Source of the DNA: Bacteroidota bacterium
GTDB taxonomy: Bacteria; Bacteroidota; Bacteroidia; Flavobacteriales; Flavobacteriaceae
DNA length: 64,000 bases
Reading direction: 5' to 3'
Assembly: GCA_947447375.1 (NCBI GenBank)
Contig: CANFJB010000002.1
Coordinates: 1 to 64,000, forward strand
Positions within the stretch are counted from its first letter, which is position 1, and the number at the start of each line of letters is the position of its first letter. The notes beneath the pieces are model-generated. The model made no database searches, had not been told where the DNA came from, and saw nothing but the letters and a program-made list of their open reading frames with translations. This document shows, one piece after another, positions 26,753-34,461 of the stretch. A program made the position numbers and the translations under genes.

Positions 26753-28054
26753 ATGAAAAACAAACAATCGAAACAGCTCTATTTTTATTCTGTAGGATTA
26801 AGCTATAAAAAAGCAGATGCCGAAATCAGAGGAAAATTTAGTTTGGATTCCGCAGCCAAAACTCGTTTGCTAAGACAAGCAAAACAGGAAGGTATTGAGA
26901 GTTTGATTGTGACTTCAACCTGCAACAGAACTGAAGTTTATGGTTTTGCAGAACACCCATTCCAACTGATAAAACTAATTTGCGAACACAGTCAAGGAAC
27001 TGTTGAAGGCTTTCAAGAATTTGGTTTTATCTACAAAGGACAAGAAGCAATTAATCATATTTTCCAAGTGGGAACTGGCTTAGACAGTCAAATTCTTGGA
27101 GATTTTGAGATAATCAGTCAATTGAAATTGAGCTTTGCCGAATCCAGAAAACTAGGTTTGATAAACACCTATTTAGATCGATTGATAAATGCTGTAATTC
27201 AAGCGAGTAAGAAAATTAAAACCGATACCGAAATTAGCTCAGGAGCAACTTCAGTTTCATTTGCGTCGGTACAATATATTATCAAAAATGTAGACGATAT
27301 TGGAAATAAAAATATTTTACTTTTTGGTACAGGAAAAATCGGAAGAAACACCTGTGAAAATTTGGTTAAACATACCAAAAACGAACAAATTACCCTCATA
27401 AATAGGACTAAAGATAAGGCAGAAAAACTGGCTGGAAAATTGAATTTGATCGTTAAAGATTATGCCGAATTGCATTTGGAACTTCAAAAAGCCGATGTGG
27501 TTGTGGTGGCAACTGGCGCTCAAAATCCTACAATAGACAAGGCTATTTTGAATCTTAAAAAGCCAATCTTAATTCTAGATTTGTCAATTCCTAAAAATGT
27601 TCATGAAAATGTAACCGATTTAGAAGGCGTTACTTTAATTCACATGGATCATTTATCACAAATGACGGATGATACTTTGGAAAGAAGAAAGCAACATATT
27701 CCTGCAGCAGAAGCGATTATTGAAGATTTCAAAATGGAATTTAATATTTGGATGAACGGTAGAAAACACGCGCCAACTATTCATGCATTAAAAGCAAAAT
27801 TGAACGATATCGTAGAAAACGAATTGACTTATCAACGCAAGAAACTGCCTAATTTTGATGAAGAACAAGCCGAATTAATTAGCGCTAGAATTATTCAAAA
27901 AATCACCAATCATTTTGCAAGTCACCTAAAAGACGAAAACACTTCTGTTGATGAAAGTATTGAATTCATTGAAAAGGTTTTCCAAATTGGGAATCAATTA
28001 CCAGTTAAAAAAACTTCAGAAATAGAAGAAAAATATAAAATTACACTATCCTAA
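26753..28054 (+). CDS. hemA: glutamyl-tRNA reductase
   Basis: A 433-residue enzyme. The catalytic Cys57 is in TSTCNRTEVYGF, the NADPH domain contains ILLFGTGKIGRNTCENL, and an extended C-terminal dimerisation region follows. It reduces glutamyl-tRNA to glutamate-1-semialdehyde, the first committed step of C5 heme synthesis. Start chosen at ATG 26753 from the promoter position. It leads the heme genes hemC, hemD, hemE, hemF and hemB. hemL, the next enzyme, is not in this window. Confidence 0.95.
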   Translation: MKNKQSKQLYFYSVGLSYKKADAEIRGKFSLDSAAKTRLLRQAKQEGIESLIVTSTCNRTEVYGFAEHPFQLIKLICEHSQGTVEGFQEFGFIYKGQEAINHIFQVGTGLDSQILGDFEIISQLKLSFAESRKLGLINTYLDRLINAVIQASKKIKTDTEISSGATSVSFASVQYIIKNVDDIGNKNILLFGTGKIGRNTCENLVKHTKNEQITLINRTKDKAEKLAGKLNLIVKDYAELHLELQKADVVVVATGAQNPTIDKAILNLKKPILILDLSIPKNVHENVTDLEGVTLIHMDHLSQMTDDTLERRKQHIPAAEAIIEDFKMEFNIWMNGRKHAPTIHALKAKLNDIVENELTYQRKKLPNFDEEQAELISARIIQKITNHFASHLKDENTSVDESIEFIEKVFQIGNQLPVKKTSEIEEKYKITLS

Positions 28055-28088
28055 AATCTTGAAGTAAAGATTTCAAAACTACTTAATA

Positions 28089-29060
28089 ATGGCTCAAAAA
28101 GTGATACGTATCGGAACTCGTGATAGTGAATTAGCACTTTGGCAAGCGCACACCGTAGAAAAAAAATTAAACGATTTAGGTTATAAAACCGAAATTGTTG
28201 CGGTAAAATCTACAGGAGATATTATTTTAAACAAACCTTTATATGAATTAGGAATTACAGGGATTTTTACAAAAACCCTTGATATTGCTATGATTAATGG
28301 TCAAGTTGATATTGCCGTTCACTCCATGAAAGACGTTCCTACCGCTTTACCTGAAGGAATTGTTCAAGCAGCAGTTTTAGAAAGAGCCAACGAAAAAGAC
28401 CTTTTGCTTTACAAAACCAATTTAGATTTTCTTTCCCAAGAAGCCACAATTGCCTCAGGAAGTTTGCGCCGTCAAGCGCAATGGATGCATAAATATCCAA
28501 ATCACAAAGTGGTTGATTTACGTGGAAACGTGAATTTGAGAATGCAAAAACTGAATGATAATTATTGGAACGGAGCCATATTTGCGGCAGCGGGATTAGA
28601 AAGAATCGGGCTTAAACCAATCCTCTCCCCAGCCCTCTCCAAAGGAAAGGGAGAAAATGGGAGTCTCTCTTACATAGATTTAGACTGGATGATTCCAGCG
28701 CCTGCTCAAGGCGCGATGGTAATTTTAGCGATGGCAAAAGATGAATTTTGCTGGCAAGCAGTTTCAGAATTAAACGATTTAGAAACGGATATTTGTACCT
28801 ATATAGAAAGACAGTTTTTGCGAACATTGGAAGGCGGATGTACCGCGCCAATTGGTGCAATTGCAAAATTCACTGAAGACACCATCGAGTTTAAAGGCGC
28901 GCTTTTCTCCATTGATGGAACTCAAAAAATTGAAGTTGAAAAAGTAGTTCCAATTGAACAATGGAAGAAAATCGGATTTGAACTGGCTAAGGAAATTTTA
29001 AGTAATGGCGGTAAACAACTGATGATTAACATTAAAGAAACTCTGAAAAAAGATGAGTAG
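28089..29060 (+). CDS. hemC: hydroxymethylbilane synthase
   Basis: A 323-residue porphobilinogen deaminase. RIGTRDSELALWQA starts the fold, SMKDVPTALPEG carries the catalytic Asp region, and GGCTAPIGA carries Cys251 that holds the dipyrromethane cofactor. It joins four porphobilinogens into hydroxymethylbilane. Oddly, residues 178-194 have no counterpart in the family as I know it: GLERIGLKP is normally followed almost directly by IDLDWMIPAPAQGAM. The extra 17 codons coincide with a palindromic repeat (28620-28670). The frame is intact. It overlaps hemD by 8 bases. Confidence 0.94.
   Translation: MAQKVIRIGTRDSELALWQAHTVEKKLNDLGYKTEIVAVKSTGDIILNKPLYELGITGIFTKTLDIAMINGQVDIAVHSMKDVPTALPEGIVQAAVLERANEKDLLLYKTNLDFLSQEATIASGSLRRQAQWMHKYPNHKVVDLRGNVNLRMQKLNDNYWNGAIFAAAGLERIGLKPILSPALSKGKGENGSLSYIDLDWMIPAPAQGAMVILAMAKDEFCWQAVSELNDLETDICTYIERQFLRTLEGGCTAPIGAIAKFTEDTIEFKGALFSIDGTQKIEVEKVVPIEQWKKIGFELAKEILSNGGKQLMINIKETLKKDE
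28620..28670. repeat. palindromic repeat inserted in frame in hemC
   Basis: A C-rich then G-rich segment unlike the surrounding AT-rich coding sequence: TCTCCCCAGCCCTCTCC at 28624-28640, then CCCTCTCC (28633-28640) facing GGAAAGGG (28644-28651) across three bases, 7 of 8 positions pairing. It adds exactly 17 codons without a stop. It looks like an intergenic-type repeat of Bacteroidetes that landed in a coding region. Confidence 0.7.
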
Positions 29061-29718
29061 CTTGGTTCCAATATTGTCTACAAAAGTGCTTTCTCCATCT
29101 CAGAGAGCAACTTTAGAAAACGCCTATTTTTCGGTTATTGAAGCAGATTTTATTGCGACAAAAAATCAAAATTTTGAGCTTACTGAAATCAATTCCAACT
29201 TAATTTTCACGAGTCAAAATGCGGCTCAAAGTGTTTTGCTTCATCCTAAATGCCAAGAATTAAAATCGAAAAATGTTTTTTGCGTTGGCATAAAAACAAA
29301 GGCATTATTAGAAGAAAACGGATTTAATGTTATCGTTTACGTTGATTACGCGGCTGATTTAGCTGAAATCATCACGTTGATTTATGCCAATGAAAGCTAC
29401 ACTTTTTTCAGTGGAAATTTGCGAAAAGAAACCTTACCAATAGCATTAAAAGAAGTGAAAATTAAGTTCAATGAGATTCAGGTGTACGAAACATCGTTGA
29501 CCCCAAAAAAAATAAAAGAAGCGGTAGAAGCCATTTTATTTTTTAGTCCGTCGGGAGTGGAAAGTTATTTAATGGAAAACAAATTAAAAAAGGAAATCTG
29601 TTTTTGCATAGGTGAAACTACCGCGGCAGCTTTGCCAAATACAGTAAAAAATATAATAGTTGCAAATCAACCTTCTATTGAAGAAGTGATTGAGGATGCA
29701 ATTGCAGAATTTAAATAA
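29053..29718 (+). CDS. hemD: uroporphyrinogen-III synthase
   Basis: A 221-residue HemD-type protein. The family is poorly conserved; support comes from the two-lobed pattern LIFTSQNAAQSVL (N-terminal lobe) and ILFFSPSGVESYL (C-terminal lobe), the CFCIGETTAAAL segment, and its place between hemC and hemE. It closes and isomerises hydroxymethylbilane to uroporphyrinogen III. The start overlaps the end of hemC by 8 bases, suggesting coupled translation. Confidence 0.9.
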   Translation: MSSLVPILSTKVLSPSQRATLENAYFSVIEADFIATKNQNFELTEINSNLIFTSQNAAQSVLLHPKCQELKSKNVFCVGIKTKALLEENGFNVIVYVDYAADLAEIITLIYANESYTFFSGNLRKETLPIALKEVKIKFNEIQVYETSLTPKKIKEAVEAILFFSPSGVESYLMENKLKKEICFCIGETTAAALPNTVKNIIVANQPSIEEVIEDAIAEFK

Positions 29719-29726
29719 ATAAAAAT

Positions 29727-29759
29727 TAGCTTAGAGCATTTAGCTTTTAGCATAAAGCA
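29727..29759 (+). repeat. TAGCTT-type short repeat in the hemD-hemE gap
   Basis: TAGCTTA (29727-29733) and TAGCTTTTAGC (29741-29751), followed by AAAGC, form imperfect direct and inverted repeats. A related cluster is in the hemE-hemF gap. Confidence 0.45.
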
Positions 29760-29765
29760 AAATAA

Positions 29766-30791
29766 ATGATAAAGAACGACTTATTTTTAAAAGCATTACG
29801 AGGAGAAACGGTGGAGCGCCCACCTGTTTGGATGATGCGTCAAGCGGGAAGATACTTGCCAGAATTCATTGCATTGCGTGATAAATATGATTTTTTCACG
29901 CGTTGTCAAACTCCAGAGTTAGCGGCCGAAATTACCGTTCAACCCATTCGAAGAATTGCTCCAGATGCAGCTATTTTATTCTCGGATATTTTGGTTGTTC
30001 CCCAAGCAATGGGAATTGAAGTATTGATGAAAGAGAACATTGGGCCGTTTTTACCAAACCCAATTCGAACCATTCAAGATGTCGAAAAAGTTATTGTTCC
30101 TAATATTCATGAAACTTTAGGTTACGTGATGGATGCAATTAAATTGACCAAAGAAATGTTGAACGATGAGGTGCCATTGATTGGTTTCGCAGGTTCGCCT
30201 TGGACGATTTTCTGTTACGCTGTAGAAGGAAAAGGCTCCAAAAGTTTTGATACTGCCAAAGGATTTTGTTTCTCCAATCCAGTTGCAGCGCATGTTTTAT
30301 TGCAAAAAATTACTGATACCACTATTTTATATTTGAAAGAAAAAGTAAAAGCAGGTGTAGATGCCGTTCAGATTTTCGACTCTTGGGGTGGAATGCTTTC
30401 GCCAGTTGATTATCAAGAATTCTCTTGGAAATACATCAACCAAATTGTTGAAGCTTTGGCAGATGAAACCCACGTTATTGTTTTCGGAAAAGGATGTTGG
30501 TTTGCCTTGGGAGAAATGGGAAAAAGCAGGGCTTCGGCATTGGGAGTGGATTGGACGTGTTCGGCAAGAAACGCAAGATATTTATCGGGTGGAAACATCA
30601 CTTTACAAGGAAATTTTGATCCAAGTCGTTTGCTTTCGCCAATTCCGGTAATCAAGAAAATGGTTCACGAAATGATTGACGAATTCGGAAAAGACAAATA
30701 CATAGTAAATTTAGGCCACGGTATTTTACCAAATATTCCTGTAGATCACGCAAAAGCATTTGTTGATGCGGTGAAGGAATACAAAAAATAG
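29766..30791 (+). CDS. hemE: uroporphyrinogen decarboxylase
   Basis: A 341-residue enzyme. The N-terminal [16 protein letters not shown] (19-34) is the diagnostic substrate-binding signature, [12 protein letters not shown] contains the catalytic Asp, and [12 protein letters not shown] is the second family block. It decarboxylates uroporphyrinogen III to coproporphyrinogen III. It sits 47 bases after hemD and 38 bases before hemF. A short repeat overlaps its stop codon. Confidence 0.97.
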   Translation: MIKNDLFLKALRGETVERPPVWMMRQAGRYLPEFIALRDKYDFFTRCQTPELAAEITVQPIRRIAPDAAILFSDILVVPQAMGIEVLMKENIGPFLPNPIRTIQDVEKVIVPNIHETLGYVMDAIKLTKEMLNDEVPLIGFAGSPWTIFCYAVEGKGSKSFDTAKGFCFSNPVAAHVLLQKITDTTILYLKEKVKAGVDAVQIFDSWGGMLSPVDYQEFSWKYINQIVEALADETHVIVFGKGCWFALGEMGKSRASALGVDWTCSARNARYLSGGNITLQGNFDPSRLLSPIPVIKKMVHEMIDEFGKDKYIVNLGHGILPNIPVDHAKAFVDAVKEYKK

Positions 30792-30822
30792 CTGTCAGCA
30801 GATAGCTGTTAGCTTAAAGCTT
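30789..30822 (+). repeat. TAGCTGT-type short repeat in the hemE-hemF gap
   Basis: TAGCTGTCAGC (30789-30799) and TAGCTGTTAGC (30803-30813) are direct repeats with one difference, followed by TTAAAGCTTAA. The first copy includes the hemE stop codon. Confidence 0.5.
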
Positions 30823-30829
30823 AAAAAAA

Positions 30830-31732
30830 ATGAAAAATAAATTCTACCACTACATACAAAACCTTCAAGACCAAATCTGCGCAGGATTGGAAGCTGCTGA
30901 TGGCGCAACTCAATTCCGTGAGGATCTATGGGAACGACCAGAAGGCGGAGGCGGAAGAACACGCGTTATAGAAAACGGAGCGGTTTTCGAAAAAGGCGGA
31001 GTGAATATTTCGGCAGTTCACGGAAAATTACCGGAAGCCATGCAGAAAATGTTTGGAGTTGGCGAAGCTGATTTTTTTGCCTGTGGATTGAGTTTGGTTT
31101 TGCATCCAAAAAATCCTATGGTGCCAACAGTTCATGCGAATTGGCGGTATTTTGAAATGTATGACGATAACGGAAACGTGATTCAGCAATGGTTTGGTGG
31201 TGGTCAAGATTTAACGCCTTATTATTTGTTTGAGGAAGATGCAAAACATTTTCATCAAACGTGTAAAACCGCTTGCGACAAACACAATCCAGATTTTTAT
31301 CCGAAATATAAAAAACAATGTGACGCCTATTTTTGGAATGCACATCGCAATGAGGCTAGAGGAATTGGGGGTTTATTTTTCGATTATTGCAAAGCAAATG
31401 AGCATATGTCAATGGAAAATTGGTTCAGTTTTGTATCCGAAGTCGGTAATAGTTTTCTGGAAGCCTATGTTCCGATTGTCGAAAAAAGAAAGAATTTATC
31501 CTATTCTTCAGCACAAAGAAAATGGCAAGAAATTCGTCGTGGAAGATATGTCGAATTCAATTTGGTACATGACAAAGGCACGCTCTTTGGCTTAAAAACT
31601 AATGGCAGAATCGAAAGCATTTTGATGAGTTTGCCACCACATGTTCAGTGGGTTTACGACCATCATCCTGAAAAAGGAAGTGAAGAAGATAGATTATTAT
31701 CTATTTTAGAGAATCCAAGAAATTGGATATAA
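30830..31732 (+). CDS. hemF: oxygen-dependent coproporphyrinogen III oxidase
   Basis: A 300-residue enzyme of the aerobic class. Family blocks are visible: REDLWERPEGGGGRTRVIEN near the start, VHANWRYFEMY, WFGGGQDLTPYYLFEED and EARGIGGLFFDY. It converts coproporphyrinogen III to protoporphyrinogen IX with O2, feeding HemJ. Unlike HemN it needs no iron-sulfur cluster or SAM. It lies in line with the other heme genes, followed after 33 bases by the YdeI-CDGSH gene. Confidence 0.97.
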   Translation: MKNKFYHYIQNLQDQICAGLEAADGATQFREDLWERPEGGGGRTRVIENGAVFEKGGVNISAVHGKLPEAMQKMFGVGEADFFACGLSLVLHPKNPMVPTVHANWRYFEMYDDNGNVIQQWFGGGQDLTPYYLFEEDAKHFHQTCKTACDKHNPDFYPKYKKQCDAYFWNAHRNEARGIGGLFFDYCKANEHMSMENWFSFVSEVGNSFLEAYVPIVEKRKNLSYSSAQRKWQEIRRGRYVEFNLVHDKGTLFGLKTNGRIESILMSLPPHVQWVYDHHPEKGSEEDRLLSILENPRNWI

Positions 31733-31765
31733 ATTTTGAGGAATATCATTGAAATATAGAACTGT

Positions 31766-32404
31766 ATGAATCCTGAATTGGACAATTTTTTCGAAGACTT
31801 GAAAATTAGAAAAGAAGAATTGATTCTTTTAAGATCTATTATTCTCCTTACTGATTTAAAGGAGGAACTAAAATGGAATTTGCCTTGTTATACTTTTCAA
31901 AATAAGAATGTTTGTATGATTTTCAATTTCAAAAATTCTTTTGGTGTTTCGTTTTTTAAAGGAGCTTTTATTAATGACTCCTATGAATTATTAGAAAAAC
32001 CTGGTGATAACACCCAAAATGTGAGGATGATAAAACTATCTGAAATTGAAGATTTAGACAAACACAAAAACGCGATCATAAATTATATCAATCAAGCAAT
32101 TGAGCTTGAAAAAATAGGTGTTAAAATTTTAAAAACAGCAGAGGCAGAAATTGAATTTATTGAAGAACTAAAAATTGCTTTTGACAAAAATCCAAAGCTC
32201 AAAACTGCTTTCAATTCTTTAACGCCCGGCAGACAAAGAGCCTATCATCTATTTTTTGCTGCAGCAAAACATTCTGAAACAAGATTCTCAAGGATTAATA
32301 AATTTACAGATCAAATTATAGATGGAAAAGGAATGACTGATTGTACTTGCGGGCTTTCGAAAAAAATGCCACAATGCGACGGTTCACATAAAATACTAAA
32401 ATAA
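31766..32404 (+). CDS. YdeI/DUF1801 protein with C-terminal CDGSH iron-sulfur motif
   Basis: A 212-residue protein inside the heme run. Residues about 1-110 are DUF1801-like (LKEELKWNLPCYTFQNKNV). Residues about 120-185 resemble the YdeI/OmdA bacteriocin-protection family (LTPGRQRAYHLFFAAAKHSE). The C-terminus fits the CDGSH consensus C-x-C-x2-S-x3-P-x-C-D-G-S-H exactly: C193, C195, C204 and H208. That motif binds a 2Fe-2S cluster in mitoNEET-type proteins. It is co-directional, 33 bases after hemF and 10 before hemB. A link to iron, heme or redox sensing is inference from position; no function is known to me for this combination. Confidence 0.8.
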   Translation: MNPELDNFFEDLKIRKEELILLRSIILLTDLKEELKWNLPCYTFQNKNVCMIFNFKNSFGVSFFKGAFINDSYELLEKPGDNTQNVRMIKLSEIEDLDKHKNAIINYINQAIELEKIGVKILKTAEAEIEFIEELKIAFDKNPKLKTAFNSLTPGRQRAYHLFFAAAKHSETRFSRINKFTDQIIDGKGMTDCTCGLSKKMPQCDGSHKILK

Positions 32405-32414
32405 ACTAAAAATT

Positions 32415-33407
32415 ATGTTCCCATTACAAAGAGGCCGAAGATTACGCGTGAACGAGAGTATTCGTTCATTAGTTCGTGAAACAACATTAAGTCCAAGTGA
32501 TTTTATGTTTCCAATGTTCATTGCAGAAGGCGAAAACGTAAAAGTTGAAATTCCTTCAATGGTTGGTATTTACCGTCGTTCGATTGATTTAACCGTTGAG
32601 GAAGTCAAAGAATTGTTCGCTTTAGGAATTCGCGCCGTAAACATTTACGTAAAAGTCGACGAATCTCTAAAAGACAACACCGGAAAAGAAGCTTGGAACC
32701 CAAACGGATTGATGCAACGCGCCATCAAAGCCATCAAAGCCGCTTGCCCAGAAATGATTGTTATGCCCGATGTGGCTTTGGATCCGTATTCTATTTATGG
32801 GCATGACGGAATTATTGCTAACGGTGATATAGAAAACGATACCACCAATGAAGCCTTAGTAAAAATGGCAGTTTCTCACGCACAAGCGGGAGCCGATTTT
32901 GTAGCTCCAAGCGATATGATGGATGGTCGTGTTTTGCGTTTGCGTGAAGGATTGGATGCGGCAGGATTTCAAAATGTGGGAATTATGAGTTATTCGGCTA
33001 AATATGCTTCGGCATTTTACGGGCCGTTTCGCGATGCTTTAGACAGCGCCCCTGTTGATAATGCGGATATTCCAAAAGATAAAAAAACCTACCAAATGGA
33101 TTATGCCAATCGCATCGAAGCCATCAAAGAAGCCTTGATGGATGTCGAAGAAGGCGCCGATATGGTCATGGTAAAACCAGGAATTGCCTATTTGGACATC
33201 GTTCGCGAAGTCAAAAATGCAGTGAATGTTCCCGTAACCGTTTTCCACGTTTCGGGCGAATACGCCATGATTAAAGCCGCTGCCGAAAGAGGTTGGCTCG
33301 ATCACGACAAAATCATGATGGAACAATTAATGTGTATAAAAAGGGCAGGAGCCAGCTTAATTTCGACCTATTTTGCCAAGGAAGCAGCTATTCTATTAAA
33401 CCAATAA
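32415..33407 (+). CDS. hemB: porphobilinogen synthase (delta-aminolevulinate dehydratase)
   Basis: A 330-residue enzyme. Two active-site lysines are K196 (SYSAKYASAFYGPFRDA) and K254 (MVKPGIAYLD), the latter forming the Schiff base. The region that holds zinc cysteines in many HemB proteins reads DVALDPYSIYGHDG (119-132) with no cysteine, so this belongs to the zinc-independent, magnesium-type group. It condenses two aminolevulinates to porphobilinogen. In the operon it comes after hemF although it acts early. The cytochrome gene starts 2 bases after its stop. Confidence 0.96.
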   Translation: MFPLQRGRRLRVNESIRSLVRETTLSPSDFMFPMFIAEGENVKVEIPSMVGIYRRSIDLTVEEVKELFALGIRAVNIYVKVDESLKDNTGKEAWNPNGLMQRAIKAIKAACPEMIVMPDVALDPYSIYGHDGIIANGDIENDTTNEALVKMAVSHAQAGADFVAPSDMMDGRVLRLREGLDAAGFQNVGIMSYSAKYASAFYGPFRDALDSAPVDNADIPKDKKTYQMDYANRIEAIKEALMDVEEGADMVMVKPGIAYLDIVREVKNAVNVPVTVFHVSGEYAMIKAAAERGWLDHDKIMMEQLMCIKRAGASLISTYFAKEAAILLNQ

Positions 33408-33409
33408 CA

Positions 33410-33790
33410 ATGAAAAAAGTCGCTTTTTTAATTTGTTTATTAGTTCTTATTTCTTGTAAAAAAGAAACCGAAGAAACTTTTGGGCAACCCAATCCAACCG
33501 AAGTTTCACAAACGCCAGAGCAACTTGGAAAATCCATTTTTGAAGGAAAAGGGAATTGTGTTGCGTGTCATAGAATCGATGAAAAGCTAGTAGGGCCAAG
33601 CGTTAAAGACATTGCTAAAATCTATAAAACACAAAATGGTGATTTAGTTTCCTTCCTAAAAGACGAAGCAAAACCAATTGTTGATCCTCCACAATATGAA
33701 GTAATGAAAACCAATTTAGCGCTTACAAAAGAAATGTCGGATGAAGAATTAAAAGGTTTGGAAGCGTATATTTATAGTAAAACAAAATAA
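33410..33790 (+). CDS. c-type cytochrome lipoprotein
   Basis: A 126-residue protein. An upstream in-frame ATG (33293) inside hemB is rejected, because ATG 33410 begins a textbook lipoprotein signal ending in ISC (Cys16). The heme c site is CVACH at 50-54, with a monoheme class I fold (GPSVKDIAKIY) and a candidate axial Met in YEVMKTN. It is probably an outer- or inner-membrane-anchored periplasmic electron carrier. It closes the heme operon, 2 bases after hemB. Confidence 0.9.
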   Translation: MKKVAFLICLLVLISCKKETEETFGQPNPTEVSQTPEQLGKSIFEGKGNCVACHRIDEKLVGPSVKDIAKIYKTQNGDLVSFLKDEAKPIVDPPQYEVMKTNLALTKEMSDEELKGLEAYIYSKTK

Positions 33791-33792
33791 AA

Positions 33793-33894
33793 GTCATTGC
33801 GAGTTACGAAGTAATCAGAAGCTATTCCCGCCATCCGCTATATCTCTTGTGGCGAACACCGCCACAACAGGATGCCGCTACTGTCGGGGCTAAA
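33793..33894 (+). repeat. composite palindromic repeat, copy B, with preceding TTGCGAG motif
   Basis: 33793-33817 holds a degenerate copy of the CATTGCGAG...CGAAGTAATC motif. Then comes the element: left arm GCTATTCCCGCCATCCGCTA (33821-33840) and right arm GATGCCGCTACTGTCGGGGC (33871-33890), the latter differing from copy A by one base. The inner hairpin is TTGTGGCG (33847-33854) with CGCCACAA (33860-33867), 8 perfect pairs and a 5-base loop, with no sequence similarity to the hairpin of copy A. It ends 13 bases before ogt. Confidence 0.87.
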
Positions 33895-33907
33895 AATCAG
33901 TGTAATT

Positions 33908-34384
33908 ATGAACACAGCTACTTTCAAAACGCCACTAGGAATCGCCACAATTGCTGGTGATGAAAATGGAATTGCTGTAATTTCAATTGCTGATCATGGA
34001 GAAGTAACGACCGAAATCCCAATTGTTTTGCAAGAAGCAATCACTCAGCTTAACGAATATTTCAATAAAACCAGAACAAATTTCACCTTCAAATTAAACC
34101 CAAAAGGAACCGATTTCCAACAAAAAGTATGGAAAGGGTTACTCGAAATTCCCTACGGAAAAACAATGTCTTACCTAGAATTATCAAAAAAATTAGGAGA
34201 CGTAAAAGCCATTCGCGCAGTAGCTTCAGCCAACGGGAAAAACCCACTTTGGATTGTCGTTCCTTGTCACCGCGTCATCGGAAAAGATGGTTCTTTAACA
34301 GGTTATGCAGGAGGTTTATGGAGAAAAAAAGAACTTTTGGAGCTTGAAAATCCTAACATTCAAAACAGCCTAGATTTTAATTAA
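33908..34384 (+). CDS. ogt: methylated-DNA--protein-cysteine methyltransferase
   Basis: A 158-residue Ogt/MGMT protein. The acceptor Cys120 is in IVVPCHRVIGKDGSLTGYAG, and the helix-turn-helix lies before it (YGKTMSYLELSKKLG). It removes O6-alkyl groups from guanine by irreversible transfer to its cysteine. The in-frame ATG at 33872 gives an M-P-L-L-S-G-L-K extension that is repeat copy B; I start at ATG 33908. A single gene with no clear partner. Confidence 0.94.
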   Translation: MNTATFKTPLGIATIAGDENGIAVISIADHGEVTTEIPIVLQEAITQLNEYFNKTRTNFTFKLNPKGTDFQQKVWKGLLEIPYGKTMSYLELSKKLGDVKAIRAVASANGKNPLWIVVPCHRVIGKDGSLTGYAGGLWRKKELLELENPNIQNSLDFN

Positions 34385-34461
34385 TTTCATAAAATCATAT
34401 CTCAACGTTTTTATGTATATTCGTATAATTAGAATTTAACAACCAAATAAACTACCACCTT

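Noticed and set aside
28612..28866. 84-codon minus-strand ORF inside hemC
   Set aside because: It is the complement of hemC and of the inserted palindromic repeat; the G-R-G-L ending is a by-product of that repeat.
33293..33409. Long start for the cytochrome c gene inside hemB
   Set aside because: It would destroy the lipoprotein signal peptide that starts cleanly at ATG 33410.
33872..33907. N-terminal extension of ogt from ATG 33872
   Set aside because: The same octapeptide as before dut, encoded by repeat copy B; not part of the protein family.
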